NCBI GenBank assembly: GCA_021818335.1
Contig: JAKAEJ010000002.1
Location: 35,681-99,680, forward strand
Source of the DNA: Pseudomonadota bacterium
GTDB taxonomy: Bacteria > Pseudomonadota > Gammaproteobacteria > Xanthomonadales > Rhodanobacteraceae
DNA length: 64,000 bases
Reading direction: 5' to 3'
Within the stretch, counting starts at the first letter, position 1. Each line of letters starts with the position of its first letter. Shown piece after piece: positions 16,793 to 24,877 of the stretch. Under the pieces are notes generated by a model that saw only the letters and a list, made by a program, of their open reading frames with translations, made no database searches and was not told the DNA's origin. The position numbers were made by a program, and so were the translations under genes.

Positions 16793-17695
16793 TCATTGTG
16801 GGCGCCAAGCGCCTGGGTAGTACACGCCGGGTTGTGGTCGCTCCCGAATAACGTCGCGGCGGAATCGGAAAAGTGCTGCGGGTCGGCCGCGGGGCGCGCG
16901 GGTCTGTTGGCCAGTCGACTCGACGAGCCCCGCGCCCGCGATGAGTCGCCGGAAGTTCTGGGTGTGCAGACGGCGCCCGGCAAGCGCCTCGACGACTTGT
17001 TGCATCTGCGTGAGCGTGAAGGTTTCCGGCAACAGTTCGAAAATGACCGGCCGGTAGCGCAACTTGCCTCGAAGCCTGCCGAGTGCGGTGGCCAGGATGC
17101 GGCGGTGGTCCTGGGCCATCGGCTGTCCCAGCTTGGATGCCACGCCGGCTTCGGCCAAGGCGCCCGTTTCCCAGAGCAGTTCGTAGCGTTCCAGCGTTCG
17201 CTCGGCGTCCCAGGTGGCCCCATCGAGACCGAATGCGAGCGCGGCCCGTTCTTGCTTCCGGACATCGCCGCCCGCCCAGGCGTGCAAGACAGGTCCTACG
17301 ACCGCATCGAGCACCGAAGGTCGCTGCCGACGCCAATCCTCCCACGGAAGGAAGCCGTATATGTCCTGCCATAGCGCCGTCGTCAGCGGTGGTTCTCGCT
17401 CGCGGATCAGCGCAAGGTATGCAATTCCAATATTGCGTGGACCACCATCGCCGCGACGTGGATCGCGGGTACGGTCGCCAAAGGTGTAGAGCTGTTCCAC
17501 GTAGCCCAGGGCGAGCCCTGTGAGTCGCTTTACCGATTCGCGCAATCCGCGTTCAAGGGTTACGTCGGCGCGGACATCGAGTGGGCCCGTGGGCAGAGCG
17601 CACTCTTGCATCGCTTTTGCCGTCAGCACGCGAGGTGTTGCAGCAGTAACCGCCACGATCACCGCTTCCAGATTGACCCGCAGGGCATCAGTCAT
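16793..17695 (-). CDS. NrtR-type (Nudix-related) transcriptional regulator
   Basis: 300 residues. The N-terminal half is a degenerate Nudix domain (EAVIVAVTAATPRVL near the start, a broken Nudix box around LERGLRESVKRLTGL, and IGIAYLALI). The C-terminal winged helix has the NrtR signature LLPETFTLTQMQQVVEAL, then NFRRLIAGAGLVESTG and GRPAALFRFRRD. NrtR repressors sense ADP-ribose and control NAD salvage; no NAD gene is adjacent, so the target here is open. An excellent ribosome-binding site (GGGAGGT, six-base spacing) fixes the start at 17695, not the longer frame from 17740. Confidence 0.88.
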   Translation of the reverse strand: MTDALRVNLEAVIVAVTAATPRVLTAKAMQECALPTGPLDVRADVTLERGLRESVKRLTGLALGYVEQLYTFGDRTRDPRRGDGGPRNIGIAYLALIREREPPLTTALWQDIYGFLPWEDWRRQRPSVLDAVVGPVLHAWAGGDVRKQERAALAFGLDGATWDAERTLERYELLWETGALAEAGVASKLGQPMAQDHRRILATALGRLRGKLRYRPVIFELLPETFTLTQMQQVVEALAGRRLHTQNFRRLIAGAGLVESTGQQTRAPRGRPAALFRFRRDVIRERPQPGVYYPGAWRPQ

Positions 17696-17857
17696 GCCGG
17701 GACCTCCCTCGTTCAGGCCGCGTCGGATGCAGATCGCCATGCCGATGGTTGCGCGGGTGAATGGTCAGTTCAAAGCACAAGTAATGCCAGCGAGCCGTCG
17801 ACGGATGCGGTCTGGGATGCTGTGATCTGGCGCGTCCTCGCATGCCTTGGGCCAGAG

Positions 17858-19201
17858 CTACGGGCGCGCCTCGGCGGCAACGTCCCCATGCAGCGCCGCG
17901 CCATAGATCGAGCGAGGCCGAATGGCACGGGAAACATGGTAGGACGCGAGGCAGGCGAGCATCAGGGCCGGGACCAGTTGATATTCGAGCGTCATTTCGA
18001 AAACGATCAGGAACGACATCAACGGGGCATGTGTCGTGGCCGCCAGAAACGCTCCCATGCCGATCACCGCGTACACCACGGGGAGGGAGCTGCCGGGCCA
18101 AATGGCATGCGCGGCACTTCCGGCAAGCATCCCCAGCAGGGCACCCACGAAAATGGTCGGTGTAAAAACGCCACCCACGGCACCCGAGCCGCTGGTGGCG
18201 GCGGTCGCCAGCACCTTGGCCAGCAGCACCAGAGCGATCAGGGTCAAGGGCCAGGGTGAGTGCAGGACATCGTTGACCACGCTGTAGCCATTGCCCCAGA
18301 CCTCCGGAAACACCGCCGAGATCACGCCGACGACCAGGCCTCCCAGCGCAAGCTTGAGCGGCAAGTCGATATGCAGCCTTGCGGCCAGCGCATGCGAGCC
18401 ATCCAGAATGGCCATGAACAGCGGCGCAAGGCCGCCCAGGAGAGCGCCAAGCAGCAGGAACAGAGGCAACTCCCAAAGCGTGGCCACATGCAATGCCGGA
18501 ATGCGGTACACGGGCTCGTATCCGAGCACTTGATGCACGGTGACATTGCTGATCACCGAGGCGACCATGAGTGGGCCGAGGCGGCGTATTGATAGGGTGC
18601 CGTAGACGATTTCGGCAATGAAGATCGCGCCGGAAAGGGCAGCGTCGTAGGCAGAGGCGAACCCCGCTGCCGCGCCACAGGCGAGTAGTAGCCGCAGATC
18701 GTCGCCATCGAAATGGGCCAGCTGACCAATCCAGGAGCCCGTTGCCGCCGCGAGCTGGACCATTGCGCCCTCGCGACCAATCGAGCCTCCTGAGCCGATC
18801 GTGCAGAGGGATGATGCGCTACGCAGCAGCGTGCCGCCGACGTCCTGCCGACCATCGCCGACGGCGATGTTCTCGAGATACTCCGTATGGTTGCGTCCAT
18901 TGGACGAGCGCCGCGCCAGCCAGAGGAAGGCGCCGGCAGCGATGCCTCCCAAGGCTGGCAGGATTGCGCGGTGCCATTGAGAGAGCGCGGTCGCGGCTGC
19001 AACAAGGCTGCCCGGGTGACCCGTGGCCAGCGATTCGGCAAAAGCCATGCCCTCATGGAAAGCGACGGTCGCGAAGGCGCCTACCACGCCGATCAATGCG
19101 GCCCAAAGAAGCAGCCAGCGGTCGTCGCTGCGGCGCGTGCGGCCGACCAGGGAAGAATGACTTGCGGTGCTCGACTCAGAGGTTCTGGTAGTTGGGTCCA
19201 C
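17858..19201 (-). CDS. ClC-type chloride channel / H+-Cl- antiporter
   Basis: 447 residues with 10-12 hydrophobic helices. The ClC selectivity sequences are present: GSGGSIGREGAMVQL (Ser and the gating Glu of GREG), GSGAVGGVFTPTIFVGALLG, and GMGAFLAATTHAPLM. The exact ion and coupling cannot be told from sequence. No suitable ATG exists; the GTG at 19201 has GAGG six bases upstream and lies inside the end of the ETF-QO gene (26-base overlap), so translation is probably coupled to it. A longer frame runs antisense-free through ETF-QO but has no protein-like content upstream. Confidence 0.88.
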   Translation of the reverse strand: MDPTTRTSESSTASHSSLVGRTRRSDDRWLLLWAALIGVVGAFATVAFHEGMAFAESLATGHPGSLVAAATALSQWHRAILPALGGIAAGAFLWLARRSSNGRNHTEYLENIAVGDGRQDVGGTLLRSASSLCTIGSGGSIGREGAMVQLAAATGSWIGQLAHFDGDDLRLLLACGAAAGFASAYDAALSGAIFIAEIVYGTLSIRRLGPLMVASVISNVTVHQVLGYEPVYRIPALHVATLWELPLFLLLGALLGGLAPLFMAILDGSHALAARLHIDLPLKLALGGLVVGVISAVFPEVWGNGYSVVNDVLHSPWPLTLIALVLLAKVLATAATSGSGAVGGVFTPTIFVGALLGMLAGSAAHAIWPGSSLPVVYAVIGMGAFLAATTHAPLMSFLIVFEMTLEYQLVPALMLACLASYHVSRAIRPRSIYGAALHGDVAAEARP

Positions 19202-20780
19202 TGCCACCCTCGGGAGTGACCCAATCAATGATCTGATAAGGGTCCTTGATATCGCAGGTCTTGCAGTGCACGCAGTTGGCGGCATTGATTTGGAGCCGAG
19301 CCCCCGCATTGTCACGCACCATTTCATAGACTCCCGCAGGGCAAAATCGCGTGCAGGGATTGTCATATTCGGCCGCACAACGTCCGATGCAGATGCTCGT
19401 GTCGGCCACGTGAAGATGGACGGGCTGATCCTCGTCATGTTCGGTGGCGGAGAAATACACACTCGCTGCCCTGTCCCGTGGCGGCAGGGTACGCTGCACC
19501 CAGTCGCGGGCGGGTGCCGCATGCTGGTCGAGGCGCGTAAGCTGGCTATGGTCCGCGTGGTTGCGCAGGGTCCATGGGGATCGGCCGCCAGTGACCGTCT
19601 CCCAACCTGCGTTGGTCAGGCCCCAGAGCAGGCCCCGATGGAACCCGGGCCGGATGTTGCGCACGGTGCGGAGCTCATCGACTACGGGCGATGCACGGAG
19701 GCGCGCGTCCCACCCGTTGCTGTCAAAACCCTGCGCCGCGACGTGCTCGGCCGCAAGCATGCCCGAGCGCATCGCCTGGTGAGTGCCCTTGATCTTCGGA
19801 ACATTGAGCAGTCCGGCGGCGTCTCCGACGAGCATCGCGCCTGGCATCTCGATGGTCGGGAGCGACTGATATCCCCCCTCGGAGAGTGCCCTCGCCCCCG
19901 CCGACAAGATTTCGCCGCCTTCGAGCAGCGGCGCCACGCGCGCATGGTGTTTGAACTGCTGGAACGCGTCCCATGGGGAGAACATGGGATCGCGATAATC
20001 GAGGCCGACGACAAAACCGACCGCCAGTCGATCGTCATCCAGGTGGTACATGAAGCTGCCACCGTAGGTGGCGGAGTCCAGTGGCCAGCCGATGCTGTGC
20101 ACCACCGTCCCGGGGGTAACCCGCCCGGGCGGCAGTCGCCAGAGTTCCTTCAGACCGATCCCGTACGTCTGTGCATCCGCTGCCTGTGCCAGCTTGTAGC
20201 GACCGATGAGCTGCTTGCTGAGGTGCCCGCGGCATCCTTCGGCGAGTATGGTCAGCGGCGCCTTGATGTCGACGCCCTGGGCGTAGGCGGGCTTGTGGGT
20301 TCCATCCCGGGCGACGCCCATGTCGCCGACACGGATGCCTGTCACGGCGCCGGCTGCGTCAAACAGCGGTTCCGCGGCGGCGAACCACGGGTAAATTTCC
20401 ACGCCGAGCGCCTCGGCTTGCGGCGCCATCCATGCGCACAGGGCCCCGAGGCTGACGATAAAATTGCCATGGTTGCGCATCTGGGGTGCGGCTGGCAGCG
20501 TCCAGGCTTTGCGGGGGCTTCGCAACCACCACAGCGCGTCATGGGTCACCGGAACGCAGATCGGCGGCGGCGCATCTCGCCAGCCAGGCAGAAGAGCGTC
20601 CAAGGGCCCCGGCTCGATCACCGCGCCCGAAAGGATCTGGGCCCCGATCCGAGAAGCCTTTTCGATGACGCACACGCGCGCATCAGGCCTCAGTTGCTTG
20701 AGACGAATGGCAAACGCGAGACCGGCAGGACCAGCCCCCACGGTGACCACGTCATACTCCATCTCATCCCGTTCGACCAT
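19176..20780 (-). CDS. electron transfer flavoprotein-ubiquinone oxidoreductase (ETF-QO)
   Basis: 534 residues. It moves electrons from ETF, fed by acyl-CoA and related dehydrogenases, to ubiquinone at the inner membrane. The N-terminal FAD fold shows VVTVGAGPAGLAFAIRL and the flavin-end motif GAMLVGDAAGLLNVPKIKG. The C-terminal ferredoxin-like part carries the cluster cysteines in CTRFCPAGVYEM and NCVHCKTCDIKDP, as in the human and Pseudomonas enzymes. A second in-frame ATG six codons in is a possible alternative start. A PsrA-type operator precedes it. The etfAB genes are not in the window. Confidence 0.95.
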   Translation of the reverse strand: MVERDEMEYDVVTVGAGPAGLAFAIRLKQLRPDARVCVIEKASRIGAQILSGAVIEPGPLDALLPGWRDAPPPICVPVTHDALWWLRSPRKAWTLPAAPQMRNHGNFIVSLGALCAWMAPQAEALGVEIYPWFAAAEPLFDAAGAVTGIRVGDMGVARDGTHKPAYAQGVDIKAPLTILAEGCRGHLSKQLIGRYKLAQAADAQTYGIGLKELWRLPPGRVTPGTVVHSIGWPLDSATYGGSFMYHLDDDRLAVGFVVGLDYRDPMFSPWDAFQQFKHHARVAPLLEGGEILSAGARALSEGGYQSLPTIEMPGAMLVGDAAGLLNVPKIKGTHQAMRSGMLAAEHVAAQGFDSNGWDARLRASPVVDELRTVRNIRPGFHRGLLWGLTNAGWETVTGGRSPWTLRNHADHSQLTRLDQHAAPARDWVQRTLPPRDRAASVYFSATEHDEDQPVHLHVADTSICIGRCAAEYDNPCTRFCPAGVYEMVRDNAGARLQINAANCVHCKTCDIKDPYQIIDWVTPEGGSGPNYQNL

Positions 20781-20798
20781 GGTCTCGCAGCCATCGTT

Positions 20799-20812
20799 GA
20801 AACGATCGTTTG
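20799..20812. promoter_or_regulatory. PsrA-type operator upstream of ETF-QO
   Basis: GAAACGATCGTTTG fits the PsrA consensus G/C-AAAC-N2-4-GTTT-G/C exactly; the inner 12 bases are a perfect palindrome. It lies 19-32 bases before the ETF-QO start and in the divergent region with the amidase. PsrA is a fatty-acid-responsive TetR-family repressor that controls beta-oxidation and ETF genes in Pseudomonas. Confidence 0.65.
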
Positions 20813-20918
20813 ATTGTCACGCTTTGCGGGGCGGACGGCAATGCATGACCAATGCTGCGCCTGCGCTTTGCCATCCGCGCGCGGTTGTCGACAATGTCGG
20901 CTTGCACGGGGAGATGGA

Positions 20919-22316
20919 ATGGACATCAGCAGTGCCTCAATCACCCGCTATGGCGTCTGCCAGTCGCTATCGGCGCTGGCCGCAGGCAACTTGGGTCCGG
21001 TGGAACTGGCGGAAGCGTGCCTGGGCCGCGCGCACCAGCACAATGCCCGTTTGGGTGCATTCGTCGACCTACGCCCGGCTCTCGTGAGGGAACAAGCGCA
21101 GGCGAGCGCCCAGCGTCGGCGCGAGCGGGTGCTGGGTCGGCTGGATGGCATTCCGGTCGCCGTGAAGGACAGTTTCGACATTGCCGGGTGGCCAACTCGC
21201 GCGGGGCTGCCGCGCGTGCAGGCCGAGCCAGCCACGCGCGACGCGGCAGCGGTGACACGACTGCGTGCTGCTGGCGCAGTGCTGATGGGCAAGACTGCAC
21301 TGGACGAAGGCCAGCTCGGAACGCACGGGCAAAGCCCGCATTACCCGCCGGTTCGTCATCCCCTCCGCCCCACGCACACGCCCGGCGGTTCTTCCAGCGG
21401 CGCCGCTGTCGCGGTGGCCAGTGGCATGGCGTTGGCCGCGCTGGCGGGCGATGGCCTGGGTTCGGTGCGTATCCCTGCGAGCTATTGCGGCCTCGTTGGC
21501 CTGAAGCCGACGCATGGCGAAATCTCCGCGGTGGGCATGATGCCGAGTGCGCGTCGCCTGGACTGCGTGGGCATCCTTGCGCGCGAGGTGCGCGATGCCG
21601 TGGTCCTGCTTCAAGTGCTGGCCGGTTATGACGCCGAGGATCCGTTTTCGCGCAAGCGGCGGGTTGCGTTTGATCTCCCCGATCTGGAACCGGGCCGGCT
21701 TCGTGTCGGCCTGTTGCCGGATCTTGCGGCGGCGAGCGTCAATGAGCCGGTTCAGGCCGTATTTTCACAGGCACTGGACACGCTTGATGGCGTGCTCGGT
21801 CAGCAGCGAGTGGTCGATTTTGCCGACTGGGACTTTGCTCGCGCTCGGCGCGCGGGCCTATTGCTCATGGAGGCGGAGATGCTGCACACGTTTGCTCCTG
21901 ACCTCGTGGATGCCGCGCATCCGGCATCCCCACGATTCAAGCGCATGCTGGACTATGCGAGAGGCAAGAGTGCCCCGGATTACGTCGCAGCCGACCGGAT
22001 CCTCGACGTTGCGCGACTGAAGGCGAGGCGCTTGTTTGCGCAGGTCGACGTCCTCATCACGCCCACGACGCCCCAGGGCGCCTATCCAATCGATTGGCCC
22101 GAGCCTGCCAATGCGGCCGACCTGACTGCATTCGCAAGTCTTGCAGGCTGTCCGGCGGTGAGCATTCCGATGGGAACCCTGGCGGACGGGCTACCGGCGG
22201 GCATGCAGCTGATCGGTCCGGCTGGATCGGACCTGCGCCTGCTCGAGCTGGCCGAGGTCTTCGCCGCGGCGCTCGATGCCGTTCCCGCATTTCCTCTGGG
22301 TGATGCAGGAGGCTGA
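20919..22316 (+). CDS. amidase (amidase signature family)
   Basis: 465 residues of the amidase signature superfamily. The Ser-cisSer-Lys triad is visible: the lysine in IPVAVKDSFDI, the serine-rich THTPGGSSSGAAVAVASG and the nucleophile region GDGLGSVRIPASYCGLVGLK. Members hydrolyse amides from indoleacetamide and nicotinamide to the Gln-tRNA of GatA; without gatB/gatC nearby and with divergent flanks, a free amidase is more likely. GGGGAG precedes the ATG at 20919 at good spacing, whereas a longer frame from 20814 begins in the divergent promoter region. The substrate is unknown. Confidence 0.88.
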   Translation: MDISSASITRYGVCQSLSALAAGNLGPVELAEACLGRAHQHNARLGAFVDLRPALVREQAQASAQRRRERVLGRLDGIPVAVKDSFDIAGWPTRAGLPRVQAEPATRDAAAVTRLRAAGAVLMGKTALDEGQLGTHGQSPHYPPVRHPLRPTHTPGGSSSGAAVAVASGMALAALAGDGLGSVRIPASYCGLVGLKPTHGEISAVGMMPSARRLDCVGILAREVRDAVVLLQVLAGYDAEDPFSRKRRVAFDLPDLEPGRLRVGLLPDLAAASVNEPVQAVFSQALDTLDGVLGQQRVVDFADWDFARARRAGLLLMEAEMLHTFAPDLVDAAHPASPRFKRMLDYARGKSAPDYVAADRILDVARLKARRLFAQVDVLITPTTPQGAYPIDWPEPANAADLTAFASLAGCPAVSIPMGTLADGLPAGMQLIGPAGSDLRLLELAEVFAAALDAVPAFPLGDAGG

Positions 22317-22923
22317 GCGGGCCGCGCTGCCGGGGCAGGAGGTTCCGTCAGTGCTGCCGGGGGCTTGGTTACGGTATGCGCCGACGTTCCTGGACGCCGC
22401 ATCAGCCGACGGCTTGCTCGACGCCCTGCTTGCCGAGATCCGGTGGGAGCAGCATCACGTCTGCTTGTTCGGGCGCACGGTTCCATCGCCGCGCCTGTCC
22501 TGCTGGATTGGTGATGCGGGGTCCGCCTACACCTACTCCGGGGTGCGTCAGGAGCCTCGGCCGTGGCCCTCTTCGCTGCGGCCGATGCGCGACCGCCTCC
22601 GCGCGGCTTGTGGGACAGCATTCAACAGTGCCCTCGCCAACCTGTACCGCGATGGTGGCGATGCCATGGGCTGGCACAGCGATGACGAGCCGGAGTTGGG
22701 CGCCGAGCCGCTCATCGCGAGCCTCAGTCTCGGTGGGACCCGGCGGTTCCTTCTGCGCCCACGATCGGGTGGAGGTCGGCTCTGCCTTGCGCTGGCGCAT
22801 GGCAGCCTGCTGCTGATGGGTGGCGATTGCCAGCAGCTTTACCGGCACGCATTGCCACGCACGCGCCGCGACGTGGCACCGCGCATCAATCTGACCTTCC
22901 GCCGGATCGTCCACCTCGGGTAG
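22303..22923 (+). CDS. AlkB-like 2-oxoglutarate/Fe(II)-dependent dioxygenase
   Basis: 206 residues of the AlkB group (ALKBH2/3-like), which removes methyl groups from alkylated bases oxidatively. Iron ligands are the H and D of GWHSDDEPEL and the later H of LYRHALP; the 2-oxoglutarate-binding arginine is in RINLTFRR. LSCWIGDAGSAYTYSG is the usual substrate-lid region. The gene starts within the end of the amidase gene, with possible ATGs at 22276 and 22303; the latter is nearer to normal length. Coupled translation with the amidase is likely, though the functions are unrelated. Confidence 0.85.
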   Translation: MQEAERAALPGQEVPSVLPGAWLRYAPTFLDAASADGLLDALLAEIRWEQHHVCLFGRTVPSPRLSCWIGDAGSAYTYSGVRQEPRPWPSSLRPMRDRLRAACGTAFNSALANLYRDGGDAMGWHSDDEPELGAEPLIASLSLGGTRRFLLRPRSGGGRLCLALAHGSLLLMGGDCQQLYRHALPRTRRDVAPRINLTFRRIVHLG

Positions 22924-22952
22924 GCGAAGGCCTCGTACCTGAGACGGGCGGT

Positions 22953-22982
22953 GCCCGGGCTTCGCCGCAGCGGAGCCCGGGC
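22953..22982. terminator. strong hairpin between convergent alkB-like and hsp20 genes
   Basis: A 13-base-pair stem (one G-T pair, nine perfect outer pairs GCCCGGGCT/AGCCCGGGC) closed by a CGCA loop. It lies between two converging genes, as a bidirectional terminator would, but neither side has a T run. Confidence 0.55.
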
Positions 22983-23049
22983 CAGCGATCGGCACGCCGA
23001 CGTGCCCGCACGAGTCCGGTAATGCGTGGCGACGCCCCGGCGGTCGCCT

Positions 23050-23490
23050 TCAGGCGACCTTGACCTCGATGGCTTTCGGTTGCGTTCCCGCCGTTTTGGG
23101 CAGCTGAAGCGAGAGCACGCCGTCCTTGAACGCGGCCTTGATGGCATTGGCGTCGACGTTATCCGGCAGTGTGAAACTTCTGCTGAATTGGCCGTAGAAC
23201 CGCTCGATGCGGTGGAAGGTCCGCCCCTTTTCCTCCTTTTCCTGCTTGCGTTCACCCTGAAGGGTCAGAATGCCGTTGTCGACCGAGATCTTGACGTCGT
23301 CCTTGTTGATCTCGGGGAGCTCGGCCTTGATCGTGAACGCTTCCGGCGATTCCAGGATATCCACCTGTGGTGACCAGTCCGTCGCAACCATCCCGCGTTT
23401 CGCGCCTCGCCTCGGCAAACCGACCATGCGCGTATACCGATCGAACATATCGTCGATTTCGTGCCAAGGATCCCATTGCACCAGTGCCAT
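23050..23490 (-). CDS. small heat shock protein Hsp20 (IbpA-like)
   Basis: 146 residues: a short N-terminal arm (MALVQWDPWHEIDDMFDRY), the alpha-crystallin domain (about 42-135: VDILESPEAFTIKAELPEIN, then GILTLQGERKQEKEE and FKDGVLSLQLPK) and a C-terminal tail with the usual extension. Small heat shock proteins hold unfolding proteins in a refoldable state. GGGAGGTGG precedes the ATG closely. It is the last gene of the minus-strand stress cluster, with 155 bases before the next gene upstream, so it may have its own promoter. Confidence 0.95.
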   Translation of the reverse strand: MALVQWDPWHEIDDMFDRYTRMVGLPRRGAKRGMVATDWSPQVDILESPEAFTIKAELPEINKDDVKISVDNGILTLQGERKQEKEEKGRTFHRIERFYGQFSRSFTLPDNVDANAIKAAFKDGVLSLQLPKTAGTQPKAIEVKVA

Positions 23491-23645
23491 GATCCACCTC
23501 CCAGTCGTGGGCCAGTAGCGTTGGCCGCGGCCGGCTGGCCCACATGGGACCGGCGGCGACCGGCCGATGCGCGCGCATCAAGCGGTAGACACGCACCGAA
23601 GTCGTCAGCAGGCGCAGGCAAGGCGCCTGCGTCTTGCATGGTCAT

Positions 23646-24110
23646 TCATAGGTGCAGCGGTGACTGCGCGCTGCCGGTGTATTCCCGTTGCCTTTCGCTT
23701 GCCAGGATGCCTGTCAGCTGCGTCCACTCCATTCCCAGTGCGCTGATCACGTCGTCAAGGGACAGGACGCCAATCACCTCGCCGCCGTCGCCCGTGACTG
23801 CCAGCCGGCGCACGCCGTGCGTAGCCATGACCTCCATCGCTGTGGTCAGGTCATCATCCGCGTCGACGGACATGACGCCCTGCGTCATGACGTCGGCCAC
23901 CGCGGTTTCACCGGGCGAAAGACCAGCCGCCGCAGCTCTGAGGACGATGTCGCGATCGGTGAGGATCCCCACGAGGCAGTTGCCGGTCGCATCATCGGTC
24001 ACCACCAGGGTGCCGACATGCTGATCGCGCATCTGGATCGCGGCCTCGCGGAGGTTGAGCGACTGTGGAATATGCACGGCGCCCAGCGTGCAGACTTGTT
24101 CGACGTTCAT
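23646..24110 (-). CDS. CBS-domain-pair protein
   Basis: 154 residues comprising two CBS motifs (about 8-70 and 75-132), for example LVGILTDRDIVLRAAA and VIGVLSLDDVI. Stand-alone CBS pairs bind adenine nucleotides and often sense energy state; these genes occur in stress islands next to Hsp20 and Usp proteins. AGGAG six bases before the ATG sets the start at 24110. The 20-odd C-terminal residues after the second motif are not conserved. Function in this organism is not known. Confidence 0.88.
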   Translation of the reverse strand: MNVEQVCTLGAVHIPQSLNLREAAIQMRDQHVGTLVVTDDATGNCLVGILTDRDIVLRAAAAGLSPGETAVADVMTQGVMSVDADDDLTTAMEVMATHGVRRLAVTGDGGEVIGVLSLDDVISALGMEWTQLTGILASERQREYTGSAQSPLHL

Positions 24111-24163
24111 GGGGACTCCTATGGTTGTCGGTACGGGGGATCGTCTCGCTTCGTGGTGCAGCC

Positions 24164-24856
24164 TCAATCCCAGGTGATCCAGTGGGTGGTCGAGGCAGAT
24201 CGCGATGCAGGCCCGAGAAACCTCGCGAACCACGCGCCAGCGAGGCTGGCAACCTGGTCCAGCGTGCCTGGTTCCTCGAAAAGATGGGTTGCGCCGGGAA
24301 CGATGGTGATCTGGTGCTCGCAAGTCAGCGCGGCAGCGGCGTCGCGGTTCAGTTCAATGACGCCCGTATCCAGCGCCCCGACGATCAGCAAGGTCGGTGC
24401 CTGGACACGGCGCAACGCGATGCCCGCGAGGTCGGGTCGACCTCCGCGGGAAACTACGGCGGAGATTCGCTGCGGTCGATCTGCGGCCGCGATGAGGGCT
24501 GCCGCGGCACCCGTGCTGGCGCCAAACAGCCCCATCGGCATGCGGGGCGCAGCGTGTCCCTGGTACAGCCAGTCGATCGTGTCGGTCAGTCGGCGCGCTA
24601 GTCGGGGGATATCGAACCTGAATTCGGCGGTTCGCTGGTCCAGCGCCTCTTCCTCGCCAGTCAGCAGGTCGAGCAACAGTGTCGCCAGTCCAGCGTCGTT
24701 CAATGCGCGAGCAACTTGCCGGTTGCGTCGGCTAAATCGTCCGCTGCCACTGCCATGAGCGAATACGACGATGCCGAACGCTCCGGCGGGCGCCACGAGG
24801 TTTCCTTCCAGCATGGAACCGGATGATGGGATGATGACGTCGACTTGGGTGGACAT
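24164..24856 (-). CDS. alpha/beta hydrolase (dienelactone hydrolase-like)
   Basis: 230 residues with an alpha/beta-hydrolase fold. The oxyanion region is VVFAHGSGSGRFSRRN, the nucleophile lies in LFGASTGAAAAL, and the likely acid and base are in VGALDTGVIELN and PGATHLFEEPGTL. The set resembles hydrolases repeatedly found next to phosphoribosyltransferase and erythromycin-esterase-like genes, but the substrate is unknown. It is spaced 21 bases from the upstream gene and probably in its operon. Confidence 0.85.
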   Translation of the reverse strand: MSTQVDVIIPSSGSMLEGNLVAPAGAFGIVVFAHGSGSGRFSRRNRQVARALNDAGLATLLLDLLTGEEEALDQRTAEFRFDIPRLARRLTDTIDWLYQGHAAPRMPMGLFGASTGAAAALIAAADRPQRISAVVSRGGRPDLAGIALRRVQAPTLLIVGALDTGVIELNRDAAAALTCEHQITIVPGATHLFEEPGTLDQVASLAGAWFARFLGPASRSASTTHWITWD

Positions 24857-24877
24857 GGCGGCAACATTGCCTTTGGA

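Noticed and set aside
19167..20813. Plus-strand frame of 548 codons over ETF-QO
   Set aside because: Antisense shadow of a well-conserved gene.
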